Both the position numbers and the translations under genes were made by a program. A stretch of DNA of 64,000 bases from Balanoglossus misakiensis (Eukaryota > Hemichordata): positions 434,001 to 498,000 of the forward strand of contig CM082576.2 in NCBI GenBank assembly GCA_040954595.2, in the 5' to 3' direction. Shown here piece after piece: positions 24,312-36,172 of the stretch (position 1 is the first letter of the stretch; the number at the start of each line of letters is the position of its first letter). The notes under the pieces were generated by a model. The model was not told where the DNA came from, made no database searches, and worked only from the letters and a program-made list of their open reading frames with translations.

Positions 24312-24929
24312 GTGTCTGAGCTCAGGAAATTTCTTAACAAAGCAACACGTCAAACAGTGATTCATGCTATTTTGGCAGCGAAACTCGACTATGGTAATGC
24401 ATTACTGTATGGTCTACCAGAAAGCAGTCTGAACCTTCTACAACGCACACAAAATACAGCTGCAAGAATCATAACTCGGTCCAGGAAGTCTGCCCATATA
24501 ACGCCAGTTCTTCAACTTCTTCATTGGTTACCAGTTCGCCACAGGATAGAGTATAAAATTAATCTGCTCACATACAAAGCCTTAAATAATCTCGCTCCGA
24601 ACTATATCCGCGATCTCATTCGGACATATTCTCCTGGTCGCAGGCTTCGTTCAGCTAATAAGAGCCTTTTATGCACTACAATGTACAAACGTTCTTCATA
24701 CGGTGGCCGAGCATTCTCACATGCTGCACCGAAACTGTGGAACTCTCTGCCACAAGACATTCGTCAAGCTCCAAGTTTGAGTATCCTTAAGAAAAGACTG
24801 AAGACGCATTATTTCCAAGAGCATATGGTGTGGGCCAATGAGCACAAGCGCCTTTGAGTATGACACTTGTTATAGATACTGGCGCTATACAAATTTCTCT
24901 GATTGATTGATTGATTGATTGATTGATTT
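24312..24929 (+). mobile_element. 5'-truncated CR1/L2-type LINE: end of reverse transcriptase ORF and 3' tail
   Basis: An open frame to TGA (24855-24857) encodes about 181 residues of the C-terminal part of a non-LTR reverse transcriptase. Typical signatures in order are LDYGNALLYGLPESSLNLLQ, NTAARIITRSRK, LLHWLPVRHRIEYKINLLTY, KALNNLAPNYI and a final PKLWNSLPQDIRQA block. The short 3' UTR ends GGCGCTATACAAATTTCTC followed by a (TGAT)n tail (24900-24929), characteristic of CR1/L2-clade ends. The polymerase catalytic core and endonuclease are absent, so it is a dead-on-arrival copy; the remaining frame has no stops, which suggests fairly recent insertion. Confidence 0.93.
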
Positions 24930-25242
24930 GAGCTCCTAATCCTAATTAGTGATTTCAATAGAAAGCGATGGGAGAGGCGAAGGGCAAACTTTGACGTACG
25001 TCGCTGAGGGCGCCATAATATTCATCACTACTGCAGCAGAAAGTTCAGTGTTTGCTGAAAGGGGTTTTCCGGCAACATTTTCTCTGAATCGACATTCGCT
25101 GAGAAAACGGTGACAAGCGATCTATCTAAAATTTGGTCCAGTATTTGTGTGTTGTTTACACAGAATTGCTTGACACAACGTTCATTTGGGTGGCAGGGGC
25201 TACTTGGTTATCTGCGAGAGAAAGATGAAAATCATGGGTTTT
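24930..25242. other. Unassigned sequence
   Basis: Nothing recognised between the LINE tail and the small satellite array. Confidence 0.5.
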
Positions 25243-25604
25243 CATGGGTTATTATAACTCTTGAAAATTGCCAAAAATGACGATTTCCCGACTTTGCCAA
25301 CTTTTGTGTTTTTGTCGTTTCTCGACGCTTTTCATGGGTTATACCTCATGAAAAGTGCCAAAAATGACGATTTCCCGACTTTGCCAACTTTTGTGTTTTT
25401 GTCGTTTTTTGACGTTTTTCATGGGTTATAGCTCATGAAAAGCGTCAAAAATGACGATTTCCCGACATTGACAACTTTTGTGTTTTTGTCGTTTCTCGAC
25501 GCTTTTCATGGGCTATAGCTCATGGAAAGTGCCAAAAATAACGATTTCCCGACTTTGCCAACTTTTGTGTTTTTGTCGTTTCTCGACGCTTTTCATGGGT
25601 TAGC
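25243..25604 (+). repeat. Small satellite array, 87-bp period, about four copies
   Basis: The box CATGGGTTAT (once CATGGGCTAT) begins at 25243, 25333, 25420, 25507 and 25594, i.e. spacings of 90, 87, 87 and 87 bp. Each unit contains AAAAATGACGATTTCCCGAC (or a close variant) and GTCGTTT(C/T)TCGACGCTTTT-like sequence. The first part of the unit matches the giant array at 34-59 kb; the last third does not. Confidence 0.95.
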
Positions 25605-25947
25605 CTATGCATTAAAAAATAAATCACAAAATTCTCATTTTTAGAGTATATAATGAAACCGAACCGGTGGACCTAAAGTGAATTTTATGTATTTCACTAC
25701 CCTCGCCTCAAATAAATATCTCTAATTTTCTAGGGTCTGCGAACTTGAATGGTTTGCGAAATTGTAAGAGGAACCTAACATCTCACTTTACCGATGAGGG
25801 CGGGCCACCATCGACAACCATGTGAACCGCTATTCTCGAAACAATACTTGACAGTGAAGTGGACTTTAAAACCAGCCCCAATAACGGAAAAACCGAAGCA
25901 ACTCTCGCTGCACTGATTCGCTTTCACCATACATGAGCCATATTTCA

Positions 25948-25961
25948 CCGCTAGAGGGCTC
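25948..25961 (+). promoter_or_regulatory. CTCF-like insulator motif
   Basis: CCGCTAGAGGGCTC matches 13 of 14 positions of CCRSYAGRKGGCRS. It points in the opposite direction to the similar site at 16788. Motif match only. Confidence 0.4.
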
Positions 25962-28900
25962 TTTTGTTGTAGTACATTGCCAGATCCCTTCTGGTCTTTA
26001 CTTTTCTGCAAATATCAAAGATACCGAGAAATGTCGGCAAAACCTCTTTGCGGAGAGGGCATTAGGAGAAAAGTAATTAAGCGCTCATTAAATGCACATG
26101 AATATCCTGTAAACGATGTTACTCCACCAATTAGGATAAACCTATGTCTCGTGGATGTAACGAGCCTTCCATACATTTGCCAATTTAAATTCTTCTGTAG
26201 TGGTCATTGCGTCGCCACGCGAGGCTGAAACGCTAATCCCCGTTTTGATGTTATACAGTTTGCCGCCCAGGCGCAGTCGATTTTCACTAGGTAACGGAGT
26301 CGCGAGCCAGCGATTCTCGTTTCAGCGTGATTGCACGAGACTTATTGCGCCCTTTAGGTTGCATAGATGTAAAGTGTATTTAATCTTTTGAATTAAGGGC
26401 TGTGTTGATTTTAAGTGGAAACATATTTAACCGGAGAATTGCATGAGGTATTCTCTCCTTTAAATAAAACGATAGATACGGTAGTGTTCGACTCGGAGTC
26501 AATTGTCATAACAAAGTCTCTCAACAAAAGATGTTTTCAAAGCGACATCAGAAAGGCATTGAAAAGAAGTAGAGAGATGCTCCTAGCTACCACCAGAAAA
26601 GAGATACAAAAACAATAATCATAATAAAAAGTCAATAAAATCTTCGGAAATTGAAGGATTTCCTGTTTTGTTAATGGACGCTGGAGAGGAAGACAGAAAC
26701 AGAGTGAAGAAGGCTACTTTCTTCTTCATCGATTAAAACCACCTCCTGTGATTAAAAGCAATTTCCACACAAATCATCGCAATTTATTTGTGAAAATAAA
26801 AAAATAGACGAGAAAACACGTTCTATCTGCCCGAGGGGAGTTTTTCAAGGTATGTTATGATGCGCCATCATAAATATAGATTGGTGGGTGGAGTATATCT
26901 GACAGTATGAATGTGTCAAAACTGATTCAATCACGATTTTGATGCGGTAACTAATTGTCTCTAATAGCATGTTATTGTTATGCGAGCTTCTTGTCACTGC
27001 TGGTTTTATTTTCAATTTTCAAATGCATAAAAACCGTAAAATTATCTACAATTTATTAATTGAACGAATTGATCTTAATTACTGGTGAGTTGTCACAAGT
27101 TGCTGTCTTCATCGTGACAAACATCGGTTATCTGCTTTTTAAAATGGATAGACGTTAATACTCGAATTTTCATATAATATAATTTTAGTTTGATCCGTCT
27201 TTTATTCTGTTGTGGTCAGATTATCACTAATTAATATTTGCCTGGTCTTATTTTCATTGATAAAAATATTTTCCTCGCTTATTATTAGTTTGGCCTAGAC
27301 AATGGGATAAAGTTGGGATTAACGTTTGCACGGATCTAGATAGCCCGGCAACAGGTTCCAATGTGATGTCAACCACTGGTCTTGTAACCGACGCCCGTTT
27401 TGGTTGTCAAGGTAACAAAGTTGATTCTATTGATCGCTCACATTAGATCTGACGAGTAAACACTGACTAAACAGCCTTTCTGACACGTCATTTATCATCC
27501 ATCACCCATGGTTCCTTGCGAAAGAAAAATTCAAACTTTGTTGAGGTGTATAGTGACAGCTGAGATAAGAATCTTTTAGTTCGGGCGGGTTTCGGGCGGG
27601 TTCGCATCAACGATTATCAAATCTAGTTACAACCTCCCGTAGCATTAAAGGTGGCATGCATTCCAACCTCAAAATTTTGACAGAAACAACGCGACGTCAA
27701 TTTAGAAAGCCTCCATTCTAAATTTTCAAGGACACCCCAATGAATGTACAACCGTCGTTTTCATTCTGAAATATAGTTTGCTTTTATGAAAAGGGAGTTC
27801 TCCGTCACCTGAATAAAAAAAAATCTTGCGAAGATCAACGCGGGTAGAAGATTTTATTATGAAATTTGGTGTTGAAACATTGGTTGGTTGTAATACAAGA
27901 TGAAACGGATGATATTGCCTTGCGAAAATATACATCTTCGTGTCAGAAGTTATGTTTCTTGTTTCGTCAAAGATTTAAAGTTGGCGGGCCTAACAATCAC
28001 GTGACTTTGAGTCAGTTCGAGGAAATATTCATTTCCAAATCAATCAACTTGGCAATATCGTTTGTGATCACAGGAAAATGTGGTTGGGTCCCCTTTTTAT
28101 TTATTAATAAAATAATCTCTTCAAGGAATACAAATATGGGTAACTATCAGGTCAGCGTTTGTTTGAAAGGCGCAGCTCTTCTGAGAACAATTTTCTGTAA
28201 GCCGAGAGCTACACGAGCAGACACGAATGATTCCGCTCACTGTACCGACGGCCGAAACAATTCCTGACTCTGTTGTGTACGCCAATATTAGTCTTCAACT
28301 GACAGTGAGTGGGGCGAGCGGCTAATTTCCGTGCTGTTTAAAGTTCAAAACCGACATTTGGCAATTCAACGAACGGGTAACAGCGTGCATGTTCCAGAAA
28401 CGAGAACAAACAGACCTTCACGACCAGGATGTTGAATGGATTCCATACTAAACAATAGCAACCGAACTTGAACTTCAAGTGTTTCCATGTTTCAATTCAA
28501 ACGTCACAAAAAGGCAAGCTTTCTTAAAGTCCTTACCGGTCGTCGACCGCAAAAGGCTTCTTTCCAGTGTACATTCTAATTTTGAAAGCAAATACGGCTT
28601 CAAATCACGACATCCACAAATTATCAAATACTTATTGTATGAACCAATATTTAGTCTAGGTCACGTGACTGGAAAGTACATTAACTCAACCGGTGTGTTT
28701 AAGAAATGGAGATTGGAAAATTCATAAGGACACTAATTATTTGCACCATGTACAGGGAGAAATGTTAAGACTCGTTCTTTCATTAAACTTTGATTCAGCT
28801 TGGATGCGGTTAGTAACATTTCTGAAACGTTATTTTAAAAGGTGCGAATGAAAATAATATCCCAATGGCTAGTATCCAAGGGTTTTCTTTTCTTGTTCGA

Positions 28901-30099
28901 ATGTGATATTCTCTTATACTGTAATCTGACGGAAGGGAGTGTTTGTCTAGTCAGTAATTTCCGAATAGTAATGAACACATTTTCAATGTTTATGTCAGTT
29001 TGGGCTGAAGTTAGGTCAAATTGCCGGGTAAGTCCGTCGCGCAGCCGCGTAACGGTTATGGGCTGAATTGTTAAAAATGAAAACCGAATGTATTCTGCTT
29101 GGCAGTTGAACACATACAAACAGCTAGGTTCTGCATTTGACTAAGAGTCGAGACGAAGTTCTGCAGCATATCGCGATCGCTGATTTAAAGAACTCCCGGA
29201 AAAATCTTTGAAGTAGCGATGTGTAAAGGGGAAAATCCCAAAGATGTTTCAACACATTCTACCTGGATGTTATGTGTTAATGCCTGGTGATAAAATCTCA
29301 TCGCTTGTCTTTTTTCATGATGCGCTCTTTGAAGCAGACCTCAAGACATTTTAGGCACATTTTTCACATTGCCGGTCATCCAAACAAATTCCTTCCAGTT
29401 CAAGATAAAGATGGTGATAAACGCCCACCTTTTGTTCCCGCCTTTATCTGGAGAAATAACAAATACTGCCCACTTTTCCGTTTTTTTGTTTCTCATATTC
29501 TATGCCTAAGTAACGAAAATTGCCTACCATGGAATTATTTACATTCGGTCTCTAACATCCTGCGCTCGGTGTAATTACATGAAAAGTGTTCAAACTTTGG
29601 GGGAAATTTTCCCCCAGCTTTGTGGAGCATGAACGTTTTCTCTTTGATGTGGCTTGTTGCAATCGATACGCGAGTTCCACCTGGATGTTCGTTTCTCGAC
29701 TTGAATATTTTTTTCACGGACGGTAGCTGTGTTTGGGCGTTGCGTCGGCAGCTCCTTAGTTTGTGCGAGACAGGTAGGTATAGAAAAGAACACTACACGA
29801 ACAAACGGCATAAGTGCACGTAATGGCCTTCTAGTGGCAATACCTGCCAGGTCACGCAATTACAGTGAAACTCGACACGGCCAATCCAGCGAGCAGCATT
29901 CTTTACCCACAAAACCTTAACAAACAGACAAATGGTTTTAGTGGCCGGACATTTTGCAGCACAAAGGGCCAACAAGCTGCACTCACTGGTAATACGTAGA
30001 GCCGGTGTTTGCGCAGCCAATTGTGCCGAACCCCTCGCTTTCAAGTAAACACTCCAGTGCTTGAGTAAAACACGCGCAATACGTTGAGTCTCGTCCTAC

Positions 30100-30278
30100 C
30101 TTCCTGAAACGTTCATCTTTGGAAAGACAGAGGACAGAAAAAATGTCCTCTCCAGTTCTCAATATCTGAAGCATCGTAATTGACTCCCCTTTCACTTGTA
30201 ACATATTGGGTGATCGTTTTGCCTGTAAGTTGGGAAAGATGCCCAAAATGATCAAACTTGAAGTTGTCACATCAATGT
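30100..30278 (-). CDS. Weak candidate coding exon, function unknown
   Basis: On the minus strand, an acceptor-like ATACAG is followed by 59 open codons including QILRTGEDIFSVLCLSKDER and a donor AGGAAG|GTAGGA. The mix of hydrophobic and charged residues looks protein-like, and the 179-bp size is typical of an internal exon. Against it, the pyrimidine tract is poor, I recognise no domain with confidence, and I find no convincing neighbouring exon. Confidence 0.25.
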
Positions 30279-33096
30279 CTGTATAGAATTCGCTTGCCTT
30301 CCAGCGTTCCACTTAGACTGAAACGGACAGATTCCAAGATAAAAATCTCTACCTCTACTCCAGTCAAAAGCAGTTTCGAAACATTATATGCCAACAGTGC
30401 GCGTACGGTTTATCGGACTAAATTCAGGGTCATCAGTAACGCTGTTAACAGCAGAACGCTATTGGTTCCCCCTCAATAACTGCTAATATACCGTTTCTAC
30501 ACCACTTTAAACTATTATTATCCTTTCCCTGGTAGCGTCTATGCCTTGCGTGCACCCTTGCGTGCACTGGCTGATAACATCAAAAGTTACACCTGGCGCT
30601 CGTCGGAGCACACTTGAAAGTGACGTGGGTTTGTGTGATCCATCTCTATCGCGATCGGGTGGGGCGGATATTGCTTCTTAAGTGCACGGCAATGAGAAAA
30701 TAAAAACGAGTGTAAAGAAATCGAAGAAAAAAACGGGAGACGGACAGTTTTCTTATCTTCTTGAATCTGTAAAGCACATAACTGTAAGATGCATTCGGAT
30801 GGTTTCAAATTACCCCCTCGGTACATTCATCATCGTCATTCTTTTTAAAAAGAATTCTTTAAGCCTTGTTTTAAAACAGTGTTTGAGCCGGTGTTTCGAA
30901 TTCCTTGACAACCACTGAAGTTACTGTCCCCAGCCACTCAATTGTCATCTGTGGCCGCTAATGGTCGCTAACAACATTAGGCAACATTTTCTATGCAATC
31001 GCCACGCAATTTCGATGAAAAGAGAAAAAGAGAAAAATCTCAAAAATTGTCTTCATGTGTTGAATTCACGACAGCGTGCAGGAAAAGAACTATAGATGAA
31101 CTCTATAGTATAACATTTTAAGAATCAATCATCGCAAAGATGGTTGGATGGAATAGTGTGGACCATGAAAACAGTTCGACCGAACTGGAAAATAAACCAT
31201 AACACTGGCATAGAAATTGTTCAGATATCAAACGACGCTGGTTATTTTATTTTAAAAATTCTGTCGTTGGTGAGAATATTTTTAATTAATTCGCCAGGAA
31301 ACATTTTTTTTATTCTTGTACCTTCAATCGAATACAGTCTGTGCGCACGAACAGAAGCATACGTGATATGGCGGGTTGATAAAGCCTTTACTATACATGA
31401 TACTTCGCCCTTTTCTTCTTAATATTGGCCTATTTTTCATTTCCATCTTTTGATTGACTGAATTCAAATACAAAGGTAAAACTATCGTGGCGATTAAGTC
31501 GGGTGATTTAGCTTTGAACACGATGCAGTTGTCGACACAACAAAATGTAAATCTCCTTCTATTTGATTTCGATGTGTCACATCCGTCGTCGGGTTGCTAG
31601 TAGACAAGCCCTGAAAGGTCGTAGGCAAACTGTTAATTTTCCGTTTCCAAATTAATATGAACAATAAACAAAGAAGATGTCATTCTCTTTTATCGCAAGA
31701 AACCCTGTGTTTGCATCCAATAGTATCTAAGCATAAAGTTACTTTACTCCAGGAAATGAGTCTTTTCGCAGGGCTTCACATCAGAGTCCCAGTCATATTA
31801 CAGATTCGCTAAGCGGAAAATTTGGCCACTGAGCCTCGATGTCGCTCCCACCTTGAGACCGTAAAATTAACGCGCATAATTTGTTATACATTGTTCTCTC
31901 CACTATTCAATTTTAATTCACCGTATCACAGATCAATCAAAACCTGAAACGATAATGTAGCCCAACGCGAGTTCACTAATCGATGCTGAATATAATATTA
32001 TTAGCGACTCCAAGTCATAAATCTCGTCGTTTTTTCTATATTGTTTTATTACATTTTAGTGACATATTAAAAGCGAGAAAGATACGCGGTAATGGAAATC
32101 GACATGGGTTATTGTTATGACGGCTACTAAGAGCAGCGTGAATGACTGTCTCGATTAACCTTCATAAAGTTCTATTTAGTATTTCAAAATGCGAAAGATC
32201 ACCTCCATTGAACATTGATCAACTTCATTATCTTATCTCATCACCAACAGTAATATTGCCAGTGTCATCGTTGTGTTTGAACCTCGCTGCTGGTTGGCGG
32301 CAACAAACACAATTTGATTCAGATACAAATAATAAACGTTGAACCCTACCGACGACCGAATGACAGCTTTAGTTTTAACAAGTGATGAGCCTGTATTAAT
32401 TTTACTGTGTGTGATGCGCTCGGTGTCTCGCTTGGGGCTTTGACATCATGAGGTGAAATTCGTATGACGTCAAGGCCAAAATCGCGTGACTAAATATTTC
32501 AGGTTTTAATTTCGATCACTTTGTCAGAAGCCGTAAGGAAAACCTGACAAGTCCGTCTCTCTTTAGTCTCTTGAATGCACGTTTGAAGCATCATTTCTCA
32601 TCCACTAAGAGAGTCTCCTTGCTGTGCATTGGTTTCGCCTTCGGTTCAACTCGACGAAAATGCGATATACTTCACGTAAAACGTAGTGCCGTCTTCACAT
32701 TTTATTAAGTACCGCAAATTGTGCAGTATTTCTCCGCGACCATGTCTATAATACATGGATCAAAGCACTGGAGAAACATCGGCGAATTACGAAACAAATG
32801 ACAGATTTTATTAAGAGACATGAATTCTATTCTTGTTTGAACGCCCACAATTTAAGAGACTAAACGATGATATATGCGAATCCCTTCCCATCTGTGGTCA
32901 TCATGGTTTAAAGGTTGCCTTGGTAGATAAACGGAGAAATCCTATAAATACACAGCTTACAAGTCACTAAAATTATGATATAAAACGTTATCTGTCACCA
33001 TGACAACGGTAAATCAGTAAGAGTGATTCCTTTTCTGATAGGCGAGCAATAACTGTGTTTGTCAGTGATACGGGTAACAGCAGTTGATGTTGGACA

Positions 33097-33464
33097 ATAA
33101 AAGGGATTGACAATTTCATGCCACGAATCTGTGCGGTTAATTTTTAGACAGGGGCATGGCCGAGTTGCGCAGTCAGATATTGCTGGACAAAGAGGGATAT
33201 TCTGTAAGTCTAGAGACCGTCAGTAATAATGTGGAGACCTCTTACGCTGTGAGACTGAGACACCTTGGAAAAAGAAGAAACGCATAACACATGTCAGCAC
33301 CTTTAACAATGGATGACTAGGGTAAACAATGAACTCGTCTATTTGGCAACTAGTGATATTACATCCGGGAATGTTATTTTACGATTCTGTTTCTTTCTGC
33401 TGGACAGGGTCGCGAACCTAGCCCAAGCAGAAATGTCAGACATCGCCGCCTGACTGCAAAATGA
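33097..33464 (+). CDS. Weak candidate small spliced ORF (34 residues)
   Basis: A TATA-like ATAAAAGG (33097-33104) is followed by ATG in good context (GGGGCATGGC, 33156). Sixteen codons (MAELRSQILLDKEGYS) end at a GTAAGT donor (33203/33204). A strong acceptor, TTCTTTCTGCTGGACAG, at 33407 joins in phase to 18 further codons and TGA (33462-33464). Each signal is good, but the product matches nothing I know and may be a micropeptide, part of a longer RNA, or chance. Confidence 0.22.
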
Positions 33465-34036
33465 AGGTGCTCACAGTTCAACCTTCAAGAGACTATATCG
33501 AATGATAACTACCACGCAGACGGGCAGGCGCTGCAAAGGACTTCCTGAGGGATGTTTAATTTGTTTCGATTGACGTTTGTTTTTAGTCATCGTGACTTAT
33601 CCATCACCGTCTCGCTTCCAGGTTGGCCGGTCAGTCAATAAACTTGGCTCCCTCACTCTTTGTCCTGAAACGCAAACGTAGTCGCTTATCCGATATAGAG
33701 ACTGTACAGGCTCTGGCGACGCGTCTGCAATCGCGGCCGCAGATGCATAGCTGCTGCGTTACAGCTTCAACTTGATCATGGATGCAAGTCAGGAGAATGA
33801 TCCGGAATTAACCCGGAATATTTGATCACCGTTCTATGTGTTTACCTAGATAACTTATTGCGTGTAGTTTTACGGGACATTTGAACCATGAATAGCATGA
33901 TCAAATAAACGGTGCTGAACTGTAACCCGCACATAAATTTACCTAAATATCTAACGATTCGTTTTGCAGACGGGGACAAAACACTAATTACGATCAGAGA
34001 ATTAGTAAGCTCGCATATGATAATAAGCATGTACGT
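33465..34036. other. Unassigned sequence before the satellite array
   Basis: No gene or repeat recognised. Confidence 0.5.
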
Positions 34037-34319
<283 letters not shown>

Positions 34320-34345
34320 TGAATGGATGTATAGATGAATGGATA

Positions 34346-34497
34346 CGAAATTTTGAAACTTCGCAAAGTCGAAAAATAGTCATTTTGGGATGATTTTTAT
34401 GAACTATAACCCATGATTTTTTTCAAAAAATGAAGAAATTTTGGACTTTCGCGAAGTCGAAAAATTGTCCTTTTTGGATGATTTTCATGAGCTATAA
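34346..34497 (-). repeat. Inverted satellite monomers at the left edge of the array
   Basis: About 1.8 monomers read as the reverse complement of the rest of the array: GGATGATTTTTATGAACTAT at 34388 and GGATGATTTTCATGAGCTAT at 34476, 88 bp apart. The orientation switches to direct at CATGAGCTATAACTCATGAC (34486-34505), which lies on the monomer's own dyad box. Confidence 0.9.
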
Positions 34498-36170
34498 CTC
34501 ATGACAATTTTACGACTTTGCCAATTTTCAAAATTTCTTCATATTTTGAAAAAAATCATGGGTTATAGCTCATGAAAATCATCCAAAAATGACAATTTTT
34601 CGACTTTGCCAATTTTCAAAATTTCTTCATTTTTTGAAAAAAATCATGGGTTATAGCTCATGAAAATCATCCCAAAATGAGAATTTTTCGACACTGCGAA
34701 TTTTCAAAATTGCTTCATATTTTGAAAAAAAATCATGGGTTATAGCTCATGAAAATCATCCAAAAATGACAATTTTTCGACTTTGCGACTTTTCAAAATT
34801 TCTTCATTTTTTGTAAAAAATCATGGGTTATAGCTCATGAAAATCATCCAAAAATGACAATTTTTCGACTCTGCCAATTTTCAAAATTTCTTCATTTTTT
34901 GAAAAAAATCATGGGTTATAGCTCATGAAAATCATCCAAAAATGACAATTTTTCGACTTTGCCAATTTTCAAAATTTCTTCATTTTTTGAAAAAAATCAT
35001 GGGTTATAGCTCATGAAAATCATCCAAAAATGACAATTTTTCGACTTTGCGAATTTTCAAAATTGCTTCATATTTCGAAAAAAAATCATGGGTTATAGCT
35101 CATGAAAATCATCCAAAAATGACAATTTTTCGACTTTGCGACTTTTCAAAATTTCTTCATTTTTGTAAAAAATCATGGGTTATAGCTCATGAAAATCATC
35201 CAAAAATGACAATTTTTCGACTCTGCCAATTTTCAAAATTTCTTCATTTTTTGAAAAAAATCATGGGTTATAGCTCATGAAAATCATCCAAAAATGACAA
35301 TTTTTCGACTTTGCCAATTTTCAAAATTTCTTCATTTTTTGAAAAAAATCATGGGTTAAGGCTCATGAAAATCATCCAAAAATGACAATTTTTCGACTTT
35401 GCCAATTTTCAAAATTTCTTCATTTTTTGAAAAAAATCATGGGTTATAGCTCATGAAAATCATCTCAAAATGACAATTTTTCGACTTTGCCAATTTTCAA
35501 AATTTCTTCATTTTTTGAAAAAAATCATGGGTTATAGCTCATGAAAATCATCCAAAAATGACAATTTTTCGACTTTGCCAATTTTCAAAATTTCTTCATT
35601 TTTTGAAAAAATCATGGGTTATAGCTCATGAAAATCATCCAAAAATGACAATTTTTCGACTTTGCCAATTTTCAAAATTTCTTCATTTTTTGAAAAAAAT
35701 CATGGGTTATAGCTCATGAAAATCATCCAAAAATGACAATTTTTCGACTTTGCCAATTTTCAAAATTTCTTCATTTTTTGAAAAAAATCATGGGTTATAG
35801 CTCATGAAAATCATCCAAAAATGACAATTTTTCGACTTTGCCAATTTTCAAAATTGCTTCATTTTTTGAAAAAAATCATGGGTTATAGCTCATGAAAATC
35901 ATCCAAAAAGTACAATTTTTCGACTTTGCGACTTTTCAAAATTTCTTCATTTTTTGTAAAAAATCATGGGTTATAGCTCATGAAAATCATCCAAAAATGA
36001 CAATTTTTCGACTCTGCCAATTTTCAAAATTTCTTCATATTTTGAAAAAAATCATGGGTTATAGCTCATGAAAATCATCCAAAAATGACAATTTTTCGAC
36101 TTTGCCAATTTTCAAAATTTCTTCATTTTTTGAAAAAAATCATGGGTTATAGCTCATGAAAATCATCCCA
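34498..36170 (+). repeat. Giant satellite array, diverged type A monomers (about 88 bp, about 19 copies)
   Basis: Direct monomers share CATGGGTTATAGCTCATGAA, ATCATCCAAAAATGACAATT and TTCAAAATTTCTTCATTTTT. Monomers differ by substitutions and 1-bp indels (for example GCCAATT versus GCGACTT, ATTTTTTG versus ATATTTTG), and the 88-bp length breaks any reading frame. This is the older, more diverse border of the array. Confidence 0.97.
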
Positions 36171-36172
36171 AA

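Larger units (their letters stand above)
25605..33090. other. Unassigned region, 7.5 kb
   Basis: AT-rich sequence without a recognisable gene. Two items within it are listed separately: a CTCF-like site at 25948 and a weak minus-strand exon candidate at 30100-30278. A near-perfect palindrome GGGGGAAATTTTCCCCC lies around 29598-29614, and CTTGCGTGCAC is repeated directly near 30545-30565. Confidence 0.45.
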
